Made by a program: the position numbers and the translations under genes
Shown: positions 1-5,526 of the stretch, piece after piece
How the letters are laid out: each line of letters starts with the position of its first letter
Numbering within the stretch: the stretch's first letter is position 1
Assembly (NCBI GenBank): GCA_017477855.1
Contig: JAFUUN010000015.1
Span: 1-5,993, forward strand
Direction of reading: 5' to 3'
DNA from: Rickettsiales bacterium
Lineage (GTDB): Bacteria; Pseudomonadota; Alphaproteobacteria; Rickettsiales; Deianiraeaceae
DNA: 5,993 nucleotides
The notes under the pieces: model-generated
Seen by the model: the letters and a program-made list of their open reading frames with translations, nothing else
The model's database searches: none
What the model was told of the DNA's origin: nothing

Positions 1-1
1 G

Positions 2-58
2 AGCGAGGAGATTAAAAACCGCGAGGGCGTGGCCGCGGGCGGCGCAACACCAATCTAA
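2..58 (+). CDS. Possible C-terminal tail of a convergent gene entering from the left (partial)
   Basis: Frame 2 on the plus strand is open from the window edge and reads SEEIKNREGVAAGGATPI before a TAA at 56-58. The stop would overlap the thrB stop codon on the opposite strand, giving a tail-to-tail convergent pair. The stretch is far richer in G and C than anything else in the window. That fits either the end of a compositionally different gene or simply the GC-rich stem of the operon terminator on the other strand. Only 18 residues are visible, and no family can be named from them. An open frame of this length can occur by chance. Confidence 0.25.
   Translation, partial: SEEIKNREGVAAGGATPI
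14..38 (-). terminator. Intrinsic terminator of the hom-thrC-thrB operon
   Basis: Read on the minus strand, 17 nt after the thrB stop codon, CCGCG (38-34) pairs with CGCGG (23-19) around a 10-nt loop. A G-U pair can extend the stem by one. The hairpin is followed at once by five T (18-14). A GC-rich stem plus a T run directly behind the last gene of an operon is the classic Rho-independent pattern, and the contrast with the surrounding AT-rich DNA strengthens the call. If a convergent gene really ends here, the hairpin may lie inside its 3' end. Confidence 0.6.
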
Positions 59-936
59 ACAAATTGCGCTCCTCTCAAATTCAAATTTAATTTCACAATT
101 CTCATTTTTGTTTGTTTTTTTAACTTTGAAATAAAATCATCATCATCATACAAACACAACATCGTAGGACCGGCGCCACTGATGCAAAGACAAATTGCAT
201 TTTTGTCAACAAATTGTTTTAAATGCGTAAATTCTGGTATAAAAATTGCTCTATAATTTTGATGTATTTTGTCATCCAAACAATGTTTAATTAACTCAAC
301 ATTTCCAATTTCAAACCCCTTCAATAGCATACAAGAATGTGATATATTGAACACAACATCATGCATGTCTACTTGTTTTGGCAGAATTGCTCTTGTCTTT
401 TCTGTTGAGAGTTCAAAATCTGGAATTATCGCACAAAATTTGATGTTTTTAGCAATTTTTTGTCTCCTTACAAAAACAAGTCCGTTTTTCTGCATTGATA
501 TAACGAACCCACCAAATATCACCGGTGCAACATTGTCAGGATGACCTTCTATTTCAGTAGCAAATTTGAGAATATCATTTCTTGAAAACTTATTTCCATG
601 CATTTTGTTGCAACACATAAGACCAGCAACAATCAAACTTGAACTGCTACCAAGCCCTCTTGATATTGGTATTTTACAATCAAACTTCAACTTTAATTTG
701 AAATTTTCGCCAACATTCTCCATCTTTGATAGAAGATAATAATAGCTCTTGATAAACAAATTATCATCATTTGCAAATCGTTTTTCAACGCCGACAAACT
801 TGTGGCGCTTGCCCGCAATTTTCTCACATTCAATGACATTACACAAATCCCACGCCATGCCAAAGCAGTCAAATCCGGGGCCTATATTTGCTGACGTTGC
901 TGGAACAGATATTCTTACTTTATTCATATTATTCAT
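55..936 (-). CDS. thrB: Homoserine kinase (GHMP kinase family)
   Basis: This cytoplasmic enzyme phosphorylates homoserine with ATP to O-phosphohomoserine, the substrate of threonine synthase. The 293 residues are close to the usual family length of about 300. The GHMP landmarks appear in order: the N-terminal PATSANIGPGFD (residues 12-23), the ATP-binding glycine/serine loop GLGSSSS (94-100), EGHPDNVAP (130-138), STEKTRAILP (177-186) and the C-terminal SGAGPT loop (253-258). It is the last gene of the threonine operon. Its ATG lies inside the end of thrC (8-bp overlap), which suggests translational coupling. A second in-frame ATG at codon 4 (925-927) would start just after the thrC stop and is an equally possible start, because neither has a clear Shine-Dalgarno. 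No inactivating change is visible. Confidence 0.95.
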   Translation of the reverse strand: MNNMNKVRISVPATSANIGPGFDCFGMAWDLCNVIECEKIAGKRHKFVGVEKRFANDDNLFIKSYYYLLSKMENVGENFKLKLKFDCKIPISRGLGSSSSLIVAGLMCCNKMHGNKFSRNDILKFATEIEGHPDNVAPVIFGGFVISMQKNGLVFVRRQKIAKNIKFCAIIPDFELSTEKTRAILPKQVDMHDVVFNISHSCMLLKGFEIGNVELIKHCLDDKIHQNYRAIFIPEFTHLKQFVDKNAICLCISGAGPTMLCLYDDDDFISKLKKQTKMRIVKLNLNLRGAQFV

Positions 937-2404
937 CCATACACTTCAAGACATATTCCATCATTTCATTCGGTTTAATTAGGTCTTTAAACCTCTCTTT
1001 TCCGCTCAAAACATTATTTAGTTGATATGAAATTTCCACCTTACTTACATCCGCAATCTTCTCAATTTTGTCAGCACAGTTACATTCGCCTGTATCAATA
1101 CCTAACGAATTCAAACAAGCATCAGCAAATTTGAACGGCGAAGCAGTTGACAACAGCACACATTTTGTTTTGTCTCCTGTTTCAAGTTTGTAATCTTGTA
1201 TACATTTATAACCAACAGCAGTGTGTGGATCTATAAGGTAATTAAACTTTTCAAACACTTCTTTTATTGTCTTTTTTGTGTCATTATCATCAGCATATCC
1301 ACAGCTAAAACTTTGTTTGATTTTCTCCAATTTTTCTTTGCCAATGTCGTATTTTCCACTCTGTTTGAGGTCTTTCATACATTTACTGACGAACGCTGTA
1401 TCTCCTGAAATCAGGTAAAGAAGTCGCTCCAAGTTGCTTGCAATCAAAATATCCATTGATGGAGAAAGTGTGTGTTTGAGTTCTCTATTTTTGTCGTAAA
1501 TTCCTGTTTGTAAAAACTCTGTCAAAACATTATTTTCATTAGAAGCACAGATGAGTTTTTTAATTGGCAGTCCAAGCAACTTTGCAAAAAATCCAGCAAG
1601 AATGTTGCCGAAGTTTCCAGTTGGAACACAAAAATTTATTTGCTCTCCATCCACTATTTTAGCATCTTTAACCAACTTTGCATATGCATAAAAATAATAA
1701 GCAATTTGAGGAACAAGTCGCCCTATGTTTATGGAATTTGCGCTGGAAAGTATTATATTTTTTTGGTTCAAAAAGTCCTTATCTATGTTCTCAAAAATGG
1801 ATTTTACACCCGACTGCGCGTTGTCAAAATTACCGTTGATTCCACACACAAAAACGTTATCCGCATCAACAGCAGTCATCTGCTTTTTTTGTATTTCACT
1901 TATTCCCAGTTTCGGATAGAAAACACAAATCTTGATATTGTCTATATTTTTAAACCCATACAACGCCGCAGAGCCAGTGTCCCCGCTTGTTGCAGTCAAT
2001 ATGAAAATGTTTTTGTTTGGCTCTTTTTTCTTCAATGCCAATGACATCAAACGTGGCAGAACTGACAACGCAACGTCCTTGAATGCGAGAGTTTCTCCAT
2101 GAAAAAGTTCAATCACATAATCATCTCCAACTGCCTTGATTGGCACAACATCATCGCAATCAAAAGTGGCATATGCTTTGTTAACAATGTTGGTAATTTC
2201 CTCGCTCGTATAATCATCAAAAAATGCATTCAAAATGTTTGCTGAAATATCCTGAAATTTAGATTTATTTTTGATGAAATCTTTATAACCTACCTCTGGA
2301 AGTTCATTTGGGACAAACAATCCACCATCACTGGCAATGCCTTTTAATATAGCCGACATTGGCGACAACGCATCGCTTCCGCCTCTTGTGCTTGAAAATT
2401 TCAT
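929..2404 (-). CDS. thrC: Threonine synthase (PLP-dependent)
   Basis: Converts O-phosphohomoserine to threonine and phosphate, the last step of the pathway. At 491 residues it matches the longer class of threonine synthase found in many Gram-negative bacteria and yeast rather than the shorter class of about 350-400. The N-terminus MKFSSTRGG and SDGGLFVP (25-32) are typical of that class. The PLP lysine is expected at K109 within HGETLAFKDVALS (102-114). TSGDTGSA (139-146) and the phosphate-binding PTGNFGN (261-267) follow, and later SPSMDI (314-319) and DPHTAVGYK. It starts 4 bp after hom and its end overlaps thrB. The nearest purine-rich sequence, GGGAG within the last hom codons, is about 20 nt upstream, too far for a normal ribosome site. 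Initiation probably depends on ribosomes terminating on hom. Confidence 0.96.
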   Translation of the reverse strand: MKFSSTRGGSDALSPMSAILKGIASDGGLFVPNELPEVGYKDFIKNKSKFQDISANILNAFFDDYTSEEITNIVNKAYATFDCDDVVPIKAVGDDYVIELFHGETLAFKDVALSVLPRLMSLALKKKEPNKNIFILTATSGDTGSAALYGFKNIDNIKICVFYPKLGISEIQKKQMTAVDADNVFVCGINGNFDNAQSGVKSIFENIDKDFLNQKNIILSSANSINIGRLVPQIAYYFYAYAKLVKDAKIVDGEQINFCVPTGNFGNILAGFFAKLLGLPIKKLICASNENNVLTEFLQTGIYDKNRELKHTLSPSMDILIASNLERLLYLISGDTAFVSKCMKDLKQSGKYDIGKEKLEKIKQSFSCGYADDNDTKKTIKEVFEKFNYLIDPHTAVGYKCIQDYKLETGDKTKCVLLSTASPFKFADACLNSLGIDTGECNCADKIEKIADVSKVEISYQLNNVLSGKERFKDLIKPNEMMEYVLKCMDE

Positions 2405-2408
2405 ATCA

Positions 2409-3569
2409 TTACATTAAAACATTTCTCCCTATTTTTGCGTAGAAATAATCTTTTCTATCTTTCAAAAGATTATTTATCTCAACGAGATTGATCTCCTTTG
2501 TTATAACAAAGCAATAATTCCAGTCAACCTCCTTCTTTTCAATCCATTTTTCTGGTATCGCGTTGTAATTATCTCTCTTAAACCTGACATAATATTTGTG
2601 CTTTTCACTGCTGTTATCAACATTCAACTCGCTGTTTTGTTCTTTTTTTGTAAAGTAGAAATCTCCTTGTTGAACTGACAAAATGTCGCGCACAATATTA
2701 CTTCCTGTCGGCCATTTTCCAGCACCTTGACCTGTAAAACTAAATGTTCCACAATTTTTACATTTATACCAAGCATGGTTTATATTCTCCAAAATACTGC
2801 TTTCAATGGAATTTTCCGCCACAAAAACTGGCTCAACAAATGCAGAAATTTTATCACCTTTTCGTTCTGCCCTTCCACACAGACGCACCCTTGCATTGTG
2901 TTTTTCTGCAAATTGCACATCTATGTCTTCTATGGTTGAAATGCCATATACATTCATGTCTTTTACATTCACAAAAACGTTATATGCAACCATGCAGCCA
3001 AGAGTGATTTTATATGCTGTGTCGGTTCCGCTCACATCTGACGAAGGATCAAGTTCGGCATAACCAAGCTGCTGTGCCTTTGCCAGAGCCACTTTGTAGC
3101 TCAACTTTTCTCTGTGCATCTTATCCAAAATGAAGTTTGTTGTGCCATTCAATATACCTCCAAAGCTTTCTATTTCATCCATTTTTCTTGCGTTTCTTAA
3201 ATTCTGTAAAAATGGTATTCCTCCTCCACAGGCCGCACTGTATAGTATCGCTACACCATTTTCATATGCAAGATTTGTCAACTCTTCCCCATGTTCACTT
3301 ATGAGTTTTTTGTTTGCAGTTATTAAATGTTTGCCATGCTTCAAACTTTTCTTTGCATAATCATAAGCCACACCAACTCCTCCAACCGTTTCAATAACAA
3401 TTTTTACGTTTTTGTCGTTCAAAACATCATCAAAATTGCTTGTAGTTACATTTGGTTTTTGAACTACATCCACAACCGATCTTACACCTGCAACTTTATT
3501 TTGTTTTAACAGGTCAAAAACTCCGGACCCAACAACACCAAGTCCGACTATTGCAACATTTTTACTCAT
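2409..3569 (-). CDS. hom: Homoserine dehydrogenase with a shortened, degenerate C-terminal ACT-like region
   Basis: Reduces aspartate semialdehyde to homoserine with NAD(P)H, the first committed step shared by threonine and methionine synthesis. The Rossmann loop GLGVVGSG is at residues 9-16. VIETVGG (58-64) and TANKKLI (84-90) follow. The catalytic block LNGTTNFILDKM (140-151) and GYAELDPSSDVSGTDTAYK (169-187) is intact, including the lysine at 187, as is the closing GQGAGKWPTGSNIVRDI (280-296). At 386 residues it is shorter than the usual 420-440. The C-terminal 60 or so residues begin YYVRF like an ACT domain, but the following helix and strand, where feedback threonine normally binds, look largely missing. 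An unusual CKNC (270-273) precedes the GQGAG motif. It is the first gene of the operon, behind an attenuator-like leader. No Shine-Dalgarno precedes the ATG; the upstream bases are almost all T and A. Confidence 0.94.
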   Translation of the reverse strand: MSKNVAIVGLGVVGSGVFDLLKQNKVAGVRSVVDVVQKPNVTTSNFDDVLNDKNVKIVIETVGGVGVAYDYAKKSLKHGKHLITANKKLISEHGEELTNLAYENGVAILYSAACGGGIPFLQNLRNARKMDEIESFGGILNGTTNFILDKMHREKLSYKVALAKAQQLGYAELDPSSDVSGTDTAYKITLGCMVAYNVFVNVKDMNVYGISTIEDIDVQFAEKHNARVRLCGRAERKGDKISAFVEPVFVAENSIESSILENINHAWYKCKNCGTFSFTGQGAGKWPTGSNIVRDILSVQQGDFYFTKKEQNSELNVDNSSEKHKYYVRFKRDNYNAIPEKWIEKKEVDWNYCFVITKEINLVEINNLLKDRKDYFYAKIGRNVLM

Positions 3570-3595
3570 AAATAAACTAAAATAAAACTGAAATT

Positions 3596-3618
3596 AAAAA
3601 AGATTTTTGCTAAAATCT
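3596..3618 (-). terminator. Leader (attenuator) terminator upstream of hom
   Basis: On the minus strand AGATTTT (3618-3612) pairs perfectly over 7 bp with AAAATCT (3607-3601) around the loop AGCA, and five further T follow (3600-3596). The stem has only one G-C pair, so it is weak by itself, but the pattern is that of an intrinsic terminator. Its place matters more: it lies 24 nt after the stop of the Ile/Thr-rich leader frame and 26 nt before the hom start, within the presumed operon transcript. It would therefore stop transcription before the genes. The reverse reading has no T tract on the correct side, so it is not a terminator for the plus strand. Confidence 0.55.
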
Positions 3619-3630
3619 GGGAAAACTACG

Positions 3631-3660
3631 ACAGGGGAATACTTAAATTCCCGCAACTGT
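3631..3660 (-). promoter_or_regulatory. Stem-loop overlapping the end of the leader peptide frame
   Basis: On the minus strand ACAG (3660-3657), a 4-nt bulge TTGC, and GGGAAT (3652-3647) pair with ATTCCC (3640-3635) and CTGT (3634-3631), closing a 6-nt loop. That gives 10 Watson-Crick pairs with one bulge. The 5' arm contains the last Thr codon and the Val-Ala-Gly-Ile codons of the leader frame, and the leader stop codon lies in the loop. A ribosome reaching the stop would unfold it, while one stalled at the upstream Ile codons would let it form. GGGAA can alternatively pair with TTCCC at 3623-3619, directly beside the terminator stem. Which of these is used cannot be settled by eye. Confidence 0.5.
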
Positions 3661-3693
3661 AATTGTAATGTTAATAATAATGTTCCTGTTCAA
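3643..3693 (-). CDS. Threonine/isoleucine-rich leader peptide of the hom-thrC-thrB operon (thrL-like)
   Basis: A 16-codon frame reads MNRNIIINITITVAGI and then TAA. Six residues are Ile (ATT) and two are Thr (ACA), including the run III and the alternation ITIT. In E. coli the thr operon is preceded by a leader peptide packed with Thr and Ile codons. Ribosome stalling on it, when either charged tRNA is short, prevents termination. The same logic would apply here, since Ile is made from Thr. The frame would start with TTG (3693-3691). GGAG at 3708-3705 is an upstream ribosome site at a rather long 11-nt spacing. It lies about 44 nt after the expected transcription start and just before a terminator-like hairpin. 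The non-ATG start is the main weakness; the frame could be extended upstream to a GTG at 3738-3736, but that codon lies at the expected transcript end. Confidence 0.6.
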   Translation of the reverse strand: MNRNIIINITITVAGI

Positions 3694-3743
3694 TAGTGTA
3701 ACATCTCCACAATTTTGCGAACAAGAATGAAAAATCACACATG

Positions 3744-3771
3744 ATTGTTGATTGAAATAAATAATTGTCAA
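3744..3771 (-). promoter_or_regulatory. Candidate sigma-70 type promoter for the threonine operon
   Basis: On the minus strand a perfect TTGACA (3771-3766) is followed after 16 nt by AACAAT (3749-3744), which matches four of six positions of TATAAT. Transcription would begin near 3737, giving a leader of roughly 170 nt that contains the Ile/Thr-rich frame, its stem-loop and the terminator before hom. The -35 hexamer lies inside the left terminal repeat of the palindromic element at 3761-3933. The -10 match is only moderate, so the exact site is tentative. Confidence 0.5.
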
Positions 3772-3933
3772 GATGGATGGTTGGATTGTTGCGCGGCACA
3801 GAGCTTGGTTTATCCTACGCTTTGCGTAGGGTTACTACGAAGAGCAAAAAGGGTGAGAAGTGAAATACAAATCGCAAGTGCATTACCTCAGGTAGCACAA
3901 CAACAAGTTATCAAAACCAACCTTGACAATTAT
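3761..3933. repeat. Palindromic, MITE-like interspersed repeat with 12-bp terminal inverted repeats
   Basis: The ends ATAATTGTCAAG (3761-3772) and CTTGACAATTAT (3922-3933) are perfect 12-bp inverted copies. Further pairing continues inward: GGTTGG (3779-3784) with CCAACC (3917-3922, sharing one base with the terminal repeat) and TTGTTG (3786-3791) with CAACAA (3898-3906 region). In the middle is the tight hairpin CCTACGC-TTT-GCGTAGG (3814-3830). It is richer in G and C than its flanks and has no convincing gene. The segment after the central hairpin (CGAAGAGC...GAGAAGTGAAAT...) loosely recalls the short palindromic repeats scattered through alphaproteobacterial genomes, but that is recollection, not a match shown here. 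No clear target-site duplication is seen beyond an AA on each side. Confidence 0.5.
3814..3830. repeat. Perfect 7-bp stem, 3-nt loop hairpin at the core of the palindromic element
   Basis: CCTACGC and GCGTAGG are exact inverted copies around TTT. A G-T pair and an A-T pair can lengthen the stem to nine. No T run follows on either strand, so it is not an intrinsic terminator. It is the most stable local structure in the intergenic region. Confidence 0.6.
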
Positions 3934-3948
3934 AACTTGTCTTATACT
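3923..3948 (+). promoter_or_regulatory. Candidate promoter for the PilM-like/PilN-like/pth unit
   Basis: TTGACA (3923-3928), inside the right terminal repeat of the palindromic element, is followed by TATACT (3943-3948), which matches five of six positions of TATAAT. The spacer is 14 nt, shorter than the usual 16-18, so activity may be weak or need help. Transcription would begin near 3955, only about 14 nt before the ATG at 3969, giving a nearly leaderless mRNA. That would fit the absence of a Shine-Dalgarno in front of that gene. Confidence 0.4.
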
Positions 3949-3968
3949 CTTATTTAACTTGTTTGCTT

Positions 3969-4790
3969 ATGAGCATTCTGTATCTTGACATAAACAAAGT
4001 TTGCTTGACTGATGAAAAGTTGAGTGAGGTTTTTTATTGTTCTGACAAAGCAAACATAGATTATCGTGCTTTTGCAGAGGCCGCCCGTCATCACAAGCAT
4101 TTAAAGATTTTTATTAACAGTTTTTTTACATTTTCTGAATACAAAAATCTGGCAACTGGCACATTAGCACAACATAAAAAAACAATAGATACTGAACTTG
4201 CAAAGTCGGAAGTTTTGTTCGGAAATTATAACAACATTTTTGAAAAAGGAAAAGGATTACTTCATACGAATGATGTGATAATCAATAAAGTTATCACAGA
4301 TGCTAATGAGGCACACATAAAGAAGATTTTTGATACACTTTATTCATTAGATGTGAATATCAATAAAACATATTTGTTTGTACACGCTGTTCAATCAATA
4401 GGTGTTGATCTTACAGCTAAAACCGATAATCATTTGAATATTAGTTTGTTTGTATTGGAAGGAGGAACAATAGTAATTGTATCAAACGGAAAGAACTTTT
4501 TGTTTGGTCGTTTGGTTAGAAGAAAGCTTGACGAAACTGCTACGCAATCAGCAGCAAATATCCTGGAAACGACATTAAAACATGTCGGAACAACATTTGA
4601 ATTTCTAACAAATGCAGCGTGCGTGAAAATTTTTACCAGGGTTGATGTAAATACGGAAGAACTTACCGCCAGTAGTTCATTTTTCAAAGGTGTAGATATA
4701 AGGGTTGTTCCGTTATCATTGGACTTTGCTGGAATTAAAAATTCTGTTCCTGATATTGCAGAGGAGCTTGGTCTTGCAAAATGGCATTGA
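3969..4790 (+). CDS. Hypothetical protein, degenerate PilM/GspL-like (actin-fold) candidate
   Basis: A 273-residue protein with no signal peptide or membrane segment, so probably cytoplasmic. It is not confidently recognised. The N-terminus MSILYLDINKVCL has the strand-turn look of an actin-fold phosphate-1 loop but lacks the usual DxG. Residues 155-185 (HLNISLFVLEGG...IVSNGKNFLFGRLVRR) resemble the second half of PilM, where a hydrophobic beta hairpin is followed by an ENGK-type turn and an arginine strand; the expected acidic residue is N. PilM and GspL are cytoplasmic partners that bind a bitopic inner-membrane protein. The next gene, overlapping by 10 bp, encodes exactly such a protein, which is the main support. 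It is shorter than typical PilM (about 350). The ATG at 3969 is preferred over a TTG at 3963; there is no Shine-Dalgarno. It could instead be an unrelated family. Confidence 0.45.
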   Translation: MSILYLDINKVCLTDEKLSEVFYCSDKANIDYRAFAEAARHHKHLKIFINSFFTFSEYKNLATGTLAQHKKTIDTELAKSEVLFGNYNNIFEKGKGLLHTNDVIINKVITDANEAHIKKIFDTLYSLDVNINKTYLFVHAVQSIGVDLTAKTDNHLNISLFVLEGGTIVIVSNGKNFLFGRLVRRKLDETATQSAANILETTLKHVGTTFEFLTNAACVKIFTRVDVNTEELTASSSFFKGVDIRVVPLSLDFAGIKNSVPDIAEELGLAKWH

Positions 4791-5521
4791 AAAACCTGAA
4801 AAATGTAAAGAAACTGGAAAGCAGTAATTTAAAAAAACACAGTGTACTATTTATTGCAGTGCGAGCACTGTTTTGTTTATTTATAGCATTAGCGGCTGGT
4901 GTGGTATCTTTTGGAGCATTTAGATTAATCGGGTCAAATGCTACAAAATCGCAGTTGGAGAGATCAAAATTTGAATTAAGTACACAGCAGGCACAGTATA
5001 ACAAACAGAAGAAAATTTTAGAGAGATTATCTGAAAAAATCCTTCTTACGATAGCGTCAAAAATTAGTGATCCAAGTGTAAATAACAGGCATATTGACTC
5101 AATCAGAGACATTGCCGAGATATTCAAAAAATACCGCGGTTCAATATACGTTGAGGGATACAAGTTTTCATGCGCAGATTGCACCGCGAAAACAAGAAAA
5201 AACACACTTGAACTTGATGTTGCATTCTTTAATCCAAGTTCGTCTGCAAAATTCATATTGTCAAACACAGATAATTTGAAAAATGAAATAATTGAGTTGC
5301 TAAAAAAGAAATATACAAATATTGATATCAAATTTGCAGAAATAAGCGATAAGGACAAAAAAAAGTTAGCTAAAAGAGACATCAGAGATAAAATGATAAT
5401 AACATATTCTGGTGATCAAGAAATTACAGAAGAAAAAGCAAAACCAAAAGAACAAAATGCAAATTCTGCAAATACCGAGCAATCAGCTAATCAACAACAA
5501 ACTGAACTCAAACCAGAGTAA
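4781..5521 (+). CDS. Bitopic inner-membrane protein, PilN-like architecture
   Basis: The 246 residues begin with a short Lys-rich cytoplasmic part (1-20). One membrane span follows (about 22-49, SVLFIAVRAL...FGAFRLI), then a charged, Gln-rich helical stretch likely to be a coiled coil (54-90). A mixed beta/alpha domain (about 120-210) comes next, and then a disordered tail rich in Glu, Gln, Asn and Lys (213-246). A short inside tail, one span, a coiled coil and a ferredoxin-like domain is the plan of PilN and of the GspL periplasmic part in type IV pilus and type II secretion systems. The outer domain has a CADC pair (131-134) that could form a disulfide or bind metal. Translation is probably coupled to the previous gene: the ATG lies before its TGA, with GAGGAG (4761-4766) 14 nt upstream. 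A tandem TAA TAA ends it. No sequence motif proves the family. Confidence 0.5.
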   Translation: MALKNLKNVKKLESSNLKKHSVLFIAVRALFCLFIALAAGVVSFGAFRLIGSNATKSQLERSKFELSTQQAQYNKQKKILERLSEKILLTIASKISDPSVNNRHIDSIRDIAEIFKKYRGSIYVEGYKFSCADCTAKTRKNTLELDVAFFNPSSSAKFILSNTDNLKNEIIELLKKKYTNIDIKFAEISDKDKKKLAKRDIRDKMIITYSGDQEITEEKAKPKEQNANSANTEQSANQQQTELKPE

Positions 5522-5526
5522 TAATT

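Noticed and set aside
1640..2044. 134-codon plus-strand frame opposite thrC.
   Set aside because: It is the antisense of a strongly conserved gene, has no family motifs and no promoter or ribosome site, and is typical of shadow frames in AT-rich coding DNA.
3634..3664. Plus-strand CCCGCAACTGTAA with an upstream GGGGAAT, resembling the core of a cobalamin riboswitch.
   Set aside because: The match is to one block only. The GGTG segment and the downstream B12 box (GCCAGGAGACC-type) are absent, and no cobalamin-related gene follows on that strand. The same bases are explained on the minus strand as the leader-peptide end and its hairpin.
3671..3742. 23-codon minus-strand frame starting with ATG (MCDFSFLF...) overlapping the Ile/Thr-rich frame.
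   Set aside because: Its ATG lies at or before the expected transcription start, and its codons show no bias toward an amino acid of this pathway. The overlapping frame starting at 3693 fits the attenuator layout better.
3745..3957. 70-codon plus-strand open frame across the intergenic region.
   Set aside because: It would start with TTG, has no ribosome site, and runs straight through the palindromic element and both promoters. The predicted product has no recognisable domain. It is best seen as a chance frame in a repeat.
3570..3968. A search by eye for tRNA genes, T-box leaders, lysine riboswitch or CRISPR repeats in the intergenic region.
   Set aside because: No cloverleaf, no T-box TGGNACCGCG-type motif, no regularly spaced direct repeats and no recognisable riboswitch core were found.
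4735..5382. 215-codon minus-strand frame opposite the PilN-like gene, rich in Phe, Leu and Ser.
   Set aside because: Antisense of Lys/Glu/Asn-rich AT-rich coding DNA naturally yields Phe/Leu/Ser-rich pseudo-membrane protein. The plus-strand gene is supported by overlap coupling and a sensible domain layout, while this frame is not.
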